Assembly: GCA_024403005.1 (NCBI GenBank)
Contig: JAKSSQ010000106.1
Location: 1 to 6,155, forward strand
Reading direction: 5' to 3'
Length of the DNA stretch: 6,155 nt
Source: Clostridia bacterium
Lineage (GTDB): Bacteria; Bacillota; Clostridia; Peptostreptococcales; Anaerovoracaceae
Shown: positions 1 to 5,821 of the stretch, in pieces
Layout: every line of letters begins with the position of its first letter
Position numbering within the stretch: position 1 is the stretch's first letter
Notes under the pieces: model-generated
What the model was told of the DNA's origin: nothing
The model's input: the letters and a program-made list of their open reading frames with translations, nothing else
Database searches by the model: none
Position numbers and translations under genes: made by a program

Positions 1-688
1 AGTCTGTGGAGCCCCAGCCGTTTGCAGGTTCCAGGTCTTCGGATGCGACCATGTATTTAGCCTTGTCTGCGAAGATATTTGCAACGTCGATGGTTGCCAT
101 GAGGCATGCATCGAAGCCGACCAGTTCGAAGGGAACTTCTTCGCCGGGATATATGTCTTCCAGAGCGCTTCTGAGCTCCAGAAGGTCGAGGGAATCGAAA
201 CTGTTTGTTTCGTCGAAGGCAACGCCTCCAACGCTTCCGCCGCCGTGGTTCCAGAGCAGAAGCATCTTTTTATCTGCCGGGTAGTTCTCTTCGCAGAACT
301 CCAGGAACGAACGGAGGGTTTCTCCTTCGCCCATGTTTGCGTCGGGAAGGGTATCCACAGTATTAAAGCCGTCTTTGTTCAGTACGTGGCGCTGAATCTG
401 TCCGGCGCTTACTTTATCCGTATTCCACGCATAGGTTCCGCCGGTTTCGATTACCAGAGATACGTTAGGGGAAAGGTTTGCTGCCATAGCTTCTTCCAGG
501 TCTGCACTTCCGCATCCGTAGAAACTTTCCAGGTTGCTTCCGCACATGTACCAGTAGATTGCCCAGCTGTCCTTTGCGTCTTGTGCAGGGGATTCAGCTT
601 TATGCGTAAAAGCGAATATTCCTGCGACTGCAGCTATAAGAACTGCCGCAAGGATTATGGCTGTACTCTTGTTGTTATTTTTTGTCAT
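1..688 (-). CDS. Clostripain-family (peptidase C11) cysteine protease, exported, partial (C-terminus beyond left edge)
   Basis: The first 229 codons read from an ATG at 688 are open to the window edge. The protein starts with a short Lys/Asn-rich segment and a hydrophobic stretch at about residues 10-27 (IILAAVLIAAVAGIFAF), so it is probably secreted or anchored by its N-terminus. No lipobox cysteine is seen. The family hallmarks follow: WAIYWYMCGSNLE (42-54), the catalytic-histidine motif WNHGGG (His148) and the catalytic-cysteine motif GFDACLM (Cys195). The 47-residue His-Cys spacing fits the caspase-like fold of clan CD. Asp193, two before the cysteine, is the position known in C11 enzymes to favour Arg/Lys at P1, so cleavage after basic residues is inferred. 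An AAAGGAG site (699-705), 10 nt upstream, supports the start. The gene sits behind a terminator and appears to be its own unit. Substrate is unknown. Family assignment is firm; activity is inferred. Confidence 0.9.
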   Translation of the reverse strand, partial: MTKNNNKSTAIILAAVLIAAVAGIFAFTHKAESPAQDAKDSWAIYWYMCGSNLESFYGCGSADLEEAMAANLSPNVSLVIETGGTYAWNTDKVSAGQIQRHVLNKDGFNTVDTLPDANMGEGETLRSFLEFCEENYPADKKMLLLWNHGGGSVGGVAFDETNSFDSLDLLELRSALEDIYPGEEVPFELVGFDACLMATIDVANIFADKAKYMVASEDLEPANGWGSTD

Positions 689-711
689 AAAACACAGTCT
701 CCTTTGTACTT

Positions 712-739
712 ATTGTAACGGATAAACGGAAGGCTGCAA
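712..739 (-). promoter_or_regulatory. Candidate sigma-A-type promoter of the C11 protease gene
   Basis: On the minus strand, TTGCAG (734-739) lies 16 bp upstream of TACAAT (712-717), both close to the vegetative consensus. Initiation would fall near 705, at the edge of the AAAGGAG ribosome binding site, giving an unusually short leader of under 20 nt. It sits just downstream of the terminator of the preceding operon, where a promoter is expected. This rests on motif matching only. Confidence 0.5.
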
Positions 740-775
740 AGCACTAAAATCAATAAGAGGCGAGGTTTTGCAGAT

Positions 776-807
776 AAAAAAGGATGCGCAGATTATGCGC
801 ACCCTTT
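776..807 (-). terminator. Rho-independent terminator of the plsC-methyltransferase-PLP enzyme operon
   Basis: Read on the minus strand, AAAGGGTGCGCA (796-807) pairs with TGCGCATCCTTT (779-790) around a 5-nt loop, with one G-U wobble. The stem runs into a T tract ending at 776. It starts 25 bp after the stop of the PLP-enzyme gene, so it ends the three-gene operon and separates it from the C11 protease gene. Confidence 0.88.
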
Positions 808-832
808 GGGTCAAACTTTTACCGGTTTTTAA

Positions 833-1876
833 TTACTTTGCGGGAGCCTTGATGATCATGCCGTCCATGAGCTCTTCCTGCATGAGAGGTCTGTGAGCGG
901 GGCCGTTGATGCCTGCTACGCCGCCTGTATGCACGAAGATAATGTTTTCGCCCGGCTTAATTTCGCCGTTCTTAACCATTTCGCGGATTCCGTAGAAGCA
1001 CTTGCCTGTGTAGCAGGGGTCGAAGATGAGGCCTTCTTTTCTGCCCATGTAGTAAATGGCTTCGCGAACTTCCTTAACGGGGTTGTTGTAAGCGCCGCAG
1101 TGGTACTTAAGTGTAATGTCGAAGTCTTCCTTAGCTGCATCCCAGTCCAGACCGAAGTATTCTTTGCATTCGTCGAAGTACTTCTTAGCTCTTGCCTGTG
1201 CGTCGGGTTCGTGGGAGGGGGAGATTGCTACGCCTGTAAGCTTAACGGGGGACTTTGTGTCCTTGAGGCCAATGAACAGACCCATATATGTGCCTTCGGA
1301 ACCTACTGTGCAGATGATTCTGGGGTTTTCGATGCCCTGTTCTTCGCACTGCTTTGTAATTTCCATGGCGCATTCGTAGTAACCGCAGCATCCGAGAGCG
1401 TTGGAACCGCCCATGGGGATGAAGTAGGGCTTGTCTCCCTGTGCGATGTACTTGTCCATTGTTTCCTTAACAGCTCTTGCTTCCAGTTCTTCTTCTGTAG
1501 CGTCGCCGTCCTGCTGAACCAGATAAACTTCGCAGCCCATGATTCTGTCGAGCAGAATGTTAGCGGAGATTTCGCCGGGGTATTCGCCTACAGCAACTAT
1601 TGTGCACTTCATTCCGAACTTTGCAGCTACTGCAGCTGTAAGTCTGCCGTGGTTAGTCTGGGGGCCGCCTACTGTTACCAGAGCTGTTGCTCCCTGCTGC
1701 TGAGCTTCGTAGAGGAAATATTCCAGCTTTCTCAGCTTGTTTCCGCCTGTGCCGAAGCCTGTTAAATCGTCTCTCTTTACATAGAAGTTGATACCCATGT
1801 CCTTAGAAACGCTGGGCATGTATTCCAGGGGTGTGGGAAGGTGCAGGAATGATACTTTTTCGTGTCCTAAAATCAT
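833..1876 (-). CDS. PLP-dependent D-cysteine desulfhydrase / ACC deaminase family enzyme
   Basis: This 347-residue protein is a fold-type II (tryptophan synthase beta-like) PLP enzyme. GTGGNKLRKLEY (42-53) holds the predicted Schiff-base lysine Lys47. GGPQTNHGR (70-78) is the substrate-carboxylate loop, TVGSEGT (190-196) the likely phosphate-binding loop, and DPCYTGK (286-292) and HTGG (316-319) complete the active site. Characterised D-cysteine desulfhydrases carry Ser/Thr after the active-site Tyr and Thr in HTGG, where ACC deaminases have Glu and Leu; here these are Thr290 and Thr317. That favours D-cysteine breakdown to pyruvate, ammonia and sulfide in the cytoplasm. Related activities such as cysteate sulfo-lyase are not excluded, because the usual QSNH is QTNH. 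It has a strong AAAGGAGG site (1882-1889) and lies 21 bp after the methyltransferase gene, so it is the last gene of the operon. Family is certain, substrate only probable. Confidence 0.88.
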   Translation of the reverse strand: MILGHEKVSFLHLPTPLEYMPSVSKDMGINFYVKRDDLTGFGTGGNKLRKLEYFLYEAQQQGATALVTVGGPQTNHGRLTAAVAAKFGMKCTIVAVGEYPGEISANILLDRIMGCEVYLVQQDGDATEEELEARAVKETMDKYIAQGDKPYFIPMGGSNALGCCGYYECAMEITKQCEEQGIENPRIICTVGSEGTYMGLFIGLKDTKSPVKLTGVAISPSHEPDAQARAKKYFDECKEYFGLDWDAAKEDFDITLKYHCGAYNNPVKEVREAIYYMGRKEGLIFDPCYTGKCFYGIREMVKNGEIKPGENIIFVHTGGVAGINGPAHRPLMQEELMDGMIIKAPAK

Positions 1877-1897
1877 AATTTCCTCCTTTGGATAATA

Positions 1898-3034
1898 TTA
1901 TCTGCCGATAGCGGGGTCAACGTGCCAGTATTCGCACTGTTTCTTAAACTCCGCAGCGGCTTTTTCCCTAGCTTGCTGGCTTACTCCGCCGTAAATGCAG
2001 CGGAGCATTATATTCTTTGCGGTGTGTTCAAGGCTCGTGAACTCAATCATGTCCACCTTGTAGCCCCACTCCGTAAGCTTCTGCGCTCTTAAGCCGTCGG
2101 TAAGGATAGCAGAGAACCTTTCCTTGAGTATACCATGTCCGAGGAAAGTATTCATCTCGGATTGCTTTATCTGGTGGAAAAGTTCGTGCTGACAGCAGGG
2201 AACGGAAAGGATGACCTTTGCGTTCCAGATCTTTGCCTTCTGCAGGGCGTAGTCCGTAGCCATGTCGCAGGCGTGGAGGGTGACCACCATGTCCGCCTTA
2301 GCTGCTTCGTCGTACTCTGCGATGTCTCCGACTTTAAACTTTAGATCTTTATATCCCAGGTCTTCTGCAATCTTGTTGCAGAACGCAATTACGTCTGCTT
2401 TAAGGTCCAGGCCGACCAGTTTTGCATTGTAGTTGTTCTTGATGTTTAAGAAGTAGTAGAGAGCGAAGGTTAAATAGCTCTTTCCGCAGCCAAAATCGAT
2501 GATTACAGGCTCTTTCGGCAGGTACTGGAGACAATCTTCAGCGATCTCTAAAAATCTGTTAATCTGGCGGAATTTGTTCCTGTGCTTGGGAACCACCTGG
2601 CCGTCTTTCGTCATTACGCCGAGGCGCACGAGGAAGTCTGCGGGAGTTCCTTCGGGGATTACGTATTCCTTTTCTCTGTTGTGCTCCAGGCAGCCCATGC
2701 ACTTGGTCGGTGCCTTCTTTATAATCTTGGGTCTGTCGGGCTTGCTTGCGAGAATGGTGTAATCTGCAGCTTCGGAGAAGATGTCCGCCTGCTTATATTC
2801 CGTTTCCAGGAGTCTGCCGAAGAAAGAGGGCAGTTCTTCCGGAAGGACGTTTTCGTGGGTCACCTTTTTTTCGTAAGTGTATTCTGCCTGGTAGTGCAGC
2901 ACGCCTTTTAATGCGATAGGCCTGATAGACACCTTGCGCACCGGGCTGCTCTTCTTTCTCGGGCCTCCGAGAACGGCCAGAATAAGGCTTTCGCTGTCCG
3001 CGAGGGATGCGATTAATTCTACTGGTTTGTCCAT
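1898..3034 (-). CDS. SAM-dependent methyltransferase, Methyltransf_32 (METTL25/RRNAD1-like) family
   Basis: This 378-residue protein has a class I methyltransferase core at about residues 155-350. Motif I is IIDFGCGKSYLTF (178-190), the end of strand 2 is VGLDLKAD (207-214), and it has the family-typical VTLHACDMATD (251-261) and SVPCCQHE (277-284). The FGCGKSYL, HACD and PCCQHE combination matches the family that includes eukaryotic METTL25/RRNAD1, whose bacterial members are mostly uncharacterised. The N-terminal ~110 residues resemble nothing I recognise. A short KCMGCLEHN segment (111-119) with a CxxC precedes the catalytic core. The substrate is unknown; RNA or protein are both possible. 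The ATG lies 16 bp inside the end of the upstream plsC gene in another frame, with AAGGAG at 3045-3050, which points to translational coupling. Methyltransferase fold is secure, function is not. Confidence 0.85.
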   Translation of the reverse strand: MDKPVELIASLADSESLILAVLGGPRKKSSPVRKVSIRPIALKGVLHYQAEYTYEKKVTHENVLPEELPSFFGRLLETEYKQADIFSEAADYTILASKPDRPKIIKKAPTKCMGCLEHNREKEYVIPEGTPADFLVRLGVMTKDGQVVPKHRNKFRQINRFLEIAEDCLQYLPKEPVIIDFGCGKSYLTFALYYFLNIKNNYNAKLVGLDLKADVIAFCNKIAEDLGYKDLKFKVGDIAEYDEAAKADMVVTLHACDMATDYALQKAKIWNAKVILSVPCCQHELFHQIKQSEMNTFLGHGILKERFSAILTDGLRAQKLTEWGYKVDMIEFTSLEHTAKNIMLRCIYGGVSQQAREKAAAEFKKQCEYWHVDPAIGR

Positions 3035-3780
3035 ACTTTGCGTTCTCCTTCGGGGCAGCCGCCGCGCATGTTGTAGAGTTCATCCTGGATCATCTGCTGG
3101 ATTTCAGCGGAAATGGTCTTTGTGCGTTCCTTTTCCATGCCTGCAGTTTCCACAGCGGGGAGGATGGAAAGGTTAACATCTGCTTTCTTAAGGTATTTCT
3201 GCTGTTCGTAAACCTTGTATGTTCCGTCGATTGCAAAAGGCACTATGGGTACGCCTGCTCTTAAAGCGCAGCGCAGAGCGCCTGCCTTGAATTCGTTCAT
3301 TTCGGGGCCGCGGCTTCTGGTGCCTTCGGGGAAGATAACTACGGATCTGCCGCTTTCCAGCAGTTCCTGAGCTCTGTTTATGGACTGCAGGGTCTGGCGA
3401 GGGTTGCCTCTGTCCATGAAGATGCAGTCCGCATATTCCATGTAGTTCTTAACTACGGGAACTTTTCCGGATTCTTTCTTGGCTACGATGGATTTAAGAG
3501 ACCCCAATTCCTTAGCGATAATGAAGATATCGAAATCTCCCTGGTGGTTTCCTACGTAGAGGGCAGGGCGGTCTTCGATAATGTTTTCCTCGCCTTTCTT
3601 GTGGAGGACCATGCCGCCCAGCTTATATACGGAAGGCACGAATGTGTTAACTACGTTCTGCGGAGCCTGGTATCTGTCTCCCGGCTTTTTTCCGCCCTTG
3701 AACTTCCAGTAAAGGACGTAAGGGACGTTAATAATGCAGACGATAACTACATATATGAGCCATACAATTGTTCTTATCAT
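3019..3780 (-). CDS. plsC: 1-acyl-sn-glycerol-3-phosphate acyltransferase (PlsC family)
   Basis: This 253-residue protein would transfer an acyl chain to the sn-2 position of lysophosphatidic acid to form phosphatidic acid, at the inner face of the cytoplasmic membrane. It has an N-terminal hydrophobic segment (about 4-25), then the four acyltransferase blocks: NHQGDFD (78-84), an HX4D motif with His79 and Asp84; FMDRGNPRQ (121-129); FPEGTRSRG (150-158), the glycerol-phosphate binding block; and VPIVPFAI (177-184). Length is normal for the family. The AAGAGGT site at 3787-3793 lies 6 nt before the ATG. It is the first gene of the minus-strand operon and its 3' end overlaps the methyltransferase by 16 bp. 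Other lysophospholipid acyltransferases share these blocks, so the exact acceptor is inferred. Confidence 0.92.
   Translation of the reverse strand: MIRTIVWLIYVVIVCIINVPYVLYWKFKGGKKPGDRYQAPQNVVNTFVPSVYKLGGMVLHKKGEENIIEDRPALYVGNHQGDFDIFIIAKELGSLKSIVAKKESGKVPVVKNYMEYADCIFMDRGNPRQTLQSINRAQELLESGRSVVIFPEGTRSRGPEMNEFKAGALRCALRAGVPIVPFAIDGTYKVYEQQKYLKKADVNLSILPAVETAGMEKERTKTISAEIQQMIQDELYNMRGGCPEGERKVWTNQ
3045..3050 (-). promoter_or_regulatory. Ribosome binding site of the methyltransferase gene, inside plsC
   Basis: AAGGAG on the minus strand, 10 nt before the ATG at 3034, lies within the plsC coding sequence. It supports the overlapping start and means that ribosomes finishing plsC pass over or reinitiate at this site. 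Confidence 0.75.
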
Positions 3781-3819
3781 AAAAAGACCTCTTTTACAGT
3801 TAGTTTACTGCTAAATATT

Positions 3820-3849
3820 TTATCATAATTTGTAAAAATGTGGTATGAT
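3820..3849 (+). promoter_or_regulatory. Candidate extended -10 promoter of typA
   Basis: TGGTATGAT (3841-3849) matches the extended -10 form TGnTATAAT with one change. TTATCA (3820-3825), 18 bp upstream, matches four of six consensus -35 bases. Transcription would start near 3856 and give a leader of about 30 nt that includes the ribosome binding site AAAGGA (3871-3876), 10 nt before the typA ATG. A 12-bp palindrome, ATGATATATCAT (3845-3856), covers the -10 and start region. Confidence 0.55.
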
Positions 3850-3850
3850 A
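3822..3850 (-). promoter_or_regulatory. Candidate promoter of the plsC operon
   Basis: On the minus strand TATGAT (3822-3827) is a plausible -10 box, with a weak TATCAT (3845-3850) 17 bp upstream as -35. It overlaps the candidate typA promoter on the other strand. The -35 is poor, so this call rests mainly on position ahead of plsC and on the -10 match. Confidence 0.35.
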
Positions 3851-3886
3851 TATCATTATATCTAAATAAAAAAGGACGGCACTTTT

Positions 3887-5764
3887 ATGGATAAAAAGAA
3901 GATTATAAACATTGCGGTCATCGCCCACGTAGACGCAGGAAAATCAACACTTGTAGACGCTTTCCTGGCGCAGAGCGGCGTATTCCGCGAAAACGAGGAA
4001 ATGCTGGCTCAGACCATGGATTCCAACGACCTGGAAAGAGAAAGAGGCATTACAATTTACTCCAAGAACTGCTCTGTAATGCACGATGGTTACAAAATTA
4101 ACATCGTCGACACTCCGGGCCACGCAGATTTCTCCTCAGAAGTAGAAAGAATCATTAAGACTGTAGATACAGTTATCCTTCTGGTAGACTCTTCCGAAGG
4201 CCCCATGCCTCAGACAAGATTCGTACTCCAGAAGTCCCTCGAGCAGAACCTCAATCCCATCCTGCTCATCAATAAACTGGACAAGAGAGACGCAAGAGTA
4301 GACGAAGTAGTAGACGAAGTTTACGAACTGTTCATGGATCTGGAAGCCAACGACACACAGCTGGATTTCCCCATTCTGTACGGTATCGCACGCCAGGGCA
4401 TCGTTGTTCGTGACCCCTCGGAAGTTGAATCCGTTACAGTAGAAACCGGCGACGGCGGCAAGGTAAGAAAGAGAGCTGCAGGCCAGGACGGTCTTTCCAT
4501 TGCACCTCTGTTCGAAACGATTATCCAGCAGGTTGAAGGCTACGACGACCAGGACGAAGAACCTCTGCAGTTCCAGATTTCCACACTGGGCTACGACGAC
4601 TACATCGGCCGTCTGGGCATCGGCAGAATTACAAAGGGCAAGGTTAAGCCCGGCCAGCAGGTTGCAGTATGCAAGCCCGACGGCACTTACAAAATGGGTA
4701 AGATTAACCAGACTTTCGTATATCAGGGTCTTAAGAGAACTGCAGTCGAAGAAGTCGGCAGCGGCGACATCTGCGTAATTTCCGGTATTTCCGACATTAC
4801 CATCGGCGATACTATCTGCGTAGAAAGCGCCATCGATCCGCTTCCTTCCATCAGCATCGAAGAACCCACACTTTCCATGAACTTCATGGTTAACGCTTCT
4901 CCCTTTGCAGGTACAGAAGGCAAGTTTGTTACAACAAGACACATTAAGGAAAGACTGGAAAAGGAACTGGAAGTTAACGTTGGTCTCATGGTTGAACCCA
5001 CAGACAGCACAGATTCCTTCAAGGTTTCCGGCAGAGGCGAACTGCACCTGTCCATCCTTATCGAAAACATGCGCCGCGAAGGCTACGAACTGGCAGTTTC
5101 CAAGCCGGAAGTAATCCTCAGAAAAGGACCTCTCGGCCAGAAGCAGGAACCTGTGGAAGAAGTAGTAATCGAAGTACCCGACGAATATTCCGGCACAGTA
5201 ATTTCCGACCTCAACCTGCGTAAGGGCATGATGGTTGCAATGGACGGCAAGAACGGCAGATCCAAGCTGGTTTACACCGTTCCCACCAGAGGACTTCTGG
5301 GCTACCGCAGCCAGTTCATTAACCAGACTCACGGCGAAGGCACTATGGTTCAGCGTTTCTTCGGCTACGAAGACTACAAGGGCGAAATCCCCCAGAGAAC
5401 AGCAGGCGCCATTATCGCTCAGGAAGAAGGCATCTCCACTCCGTACGCTCTCAACAATATTCAGGAACGTACACAGCTCTTTATCGGACCCCAGACTCAC
5501 GTTTACGAAGGCGAAATCGTCGGCCAGAACAGCAGAAGCGACGACATGATCGTGAACCCCTGCAAGGCCAAGAAGGCTTCCAACATGAGAGCAGCAGGCT
5601 CCGACGACGCTGTAAAGCTCTCTCCCTACAAGCAGTTTACTCTGGAAGAAGCTCTTGAATGGATCAACGAAGACGAACTTGTAGAAGTAACACCTACAAG
5701 CATCCGTCTGCGCAAGAAGATTCTGAACGAACTCGAAAGAAGAAGATCCGGCAGAACATATTAG
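3887..5764 (+). CDS. typA: Ribosome-associated translational GTPase TypA/BipA
   Basis: This 625-residue EF-G-like GTPase binds the 70S ribosome and acts in large-subunit assembly and stress or cold adaptation in characterised bacteria. The G domain (about 7-210) shows G1 AHVDAGKST (13-21), the switch I ERGITI (52-57), G3 DTPGH (75-79) with catalytic His79, and G4 NKLD (129-132). A beta-barrel domain II (about 227-312), domain III (about 325-402), an EF-G-like domain V (about 420-505, with RGLLGYRSQF at 468-477) and the TypA-specific C-terminal domain (to about 615, with KKASNMRA at 562-569) follow. Compared with the family standard HVDHGKTT, Ala17 and Ser20 replace His and Thr. G5 reads YGIARQG instead of YASALNG, and about 20 extra residues follow it (about 177-199), which explains the length over about 607. 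Strong codon bias suggests high expression. It reads away from the plsC operon. Assignment is certain. Confidence 0.97.
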   Translation: MDKKKIINIAVIAHVDAGKSTLVDAFLAQSGVFRENEEMLAQTMDSNDLERERGITIYSKNCSVMHDGYKINIVDTPGHADFSSEVERIIKTVDTVILLVDSSEGPMPQTRFVLQKSLEQNLNPILLINKLDKRDARVDEVVDEVYELFMDLEANDTQLDFPILYGIARQGIVVRDPSEVESVTVETGDGGKVRKRAAGQDGLSIAPLFETIIQQVEGYDDQDEEPLQFQISTLGYDDYIGRLGIGRITKGKVKPGQQVAVCKPDGTYKMGKINQTFVYQGLKRTAVEEVGSGDICVISGISDITIGDTICVESAIDPLPSISIEEPTLSMNFMVNASPFAGTEGKFVTTRHIKERLEKELEVNVGLMVEPTDSTDSFKVSGRGELHLSILIENMRREGYELAVSKPEVILRKGPLGQKQEPVEEVVIEVPDEYSGTVISDLNLRKGMMVAMDGKNGRSKLVYTVPTRGLLGYRSQFINQTHGEGTMVQRFFGYEDYKGEIPQRTAGAIIAQEEGISTPYALNNIQERTQLFIGPQTHVYEGEIVGQNSRSDDMIVNPCKAKKASNMRAAGSDDAVKLSPYKQFTLEEALEWINEDELVEVTPTSIRLRKKILNELERRRSGRTY

Positions 5765-5771
5765 AATTTAT

Positions 5772-5804
5772 AAGGCGGCGTAGTTGAAATGCGCCGCCTT
5801 TTTT
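5772..5804 (+). terminator. Rho-independent terminator after typA
   Basis: AAGGCGGCG (5772-5780) pairs perfectly with CGCCGCCTT (5792-5800) around an 11-nt loop, and the T tract runs to 5804. It starts 7 bp after the typA stop codon. It also occupies most of the gap before the next gene, so that gene would need read-through or a promoter I cannot see. Confidence 0.93.
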
Positions 5805-5805
5805 C

Positions 5806-5812
5806 AAAAGGA
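5806..5812 (+). promoter_or_regulatory. Ribosome binding site that fixes the start of the rlmD-like gene
   Basis: AAAAGGA, 9 nt before the ATG at 5822, decides between that start and an in-frame ATG at 5789, which lies in the loop of the terminator hairpin and has no ribosome binding site. AAAAGG (5806-5811) is also complementary to CCTTTT (5797-5802) in the terminator's 3' arm and T tract. Confidence 0.75.
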
Positions 5813-5821
5813 ACAGAAGGA

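Noticed and set aside
245..718. 157-codon plus-strand open frame over the start of the C11 protease gene
   Set aside because: The opposite strand encodes a clear clostripain-family N-terminus with catalytic motifs, a signal segment and a ribosome binding site; this frame has none of these.
893..1765. 290-codon plus-strand open frame across the PLP-enzyme gene
   Set aside because: It is the mirror of a well-supported enzyme gene in biased codons. The protein is low-complexity in Cys, Ala and Val and shows no family motif.
2793..3083. 96-codon minus-strand frame spanning the plsC/methyltransferase junction
   Set aside because: It is a third-frame shadow of two well-supported overlapping genes, with an Arg/Lys-rich translation and no recognisable motif.
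4298..4318. Short direct repeat GTAGACGAA in typA
   Set aside because: It encodes the repeated Val-Asp-Glu of RVDEVVDEV in a helix of the G domain and is explained by protein sequence and codon bias.
4136..5500. 454-codon open frame antisense to typA
   Set aside because: It lies wholly inside typA, whose codon bias avoids TTA, CTA and TCA and so leaves the opposite strand free of stops. The translation is rich in Cys, Phe and Val, with no recognisable domain and no ribosome binding site of note.
5789..5821. Upstream in-frame ATG start for rlmD at 5789
   Set aside because: It lies in the loop of the typA terminator hairpin with no ribosome binding site. The ATG at 5822 has AAAAGGA 9 nt upstream and gives the normal N-terminus for the family.
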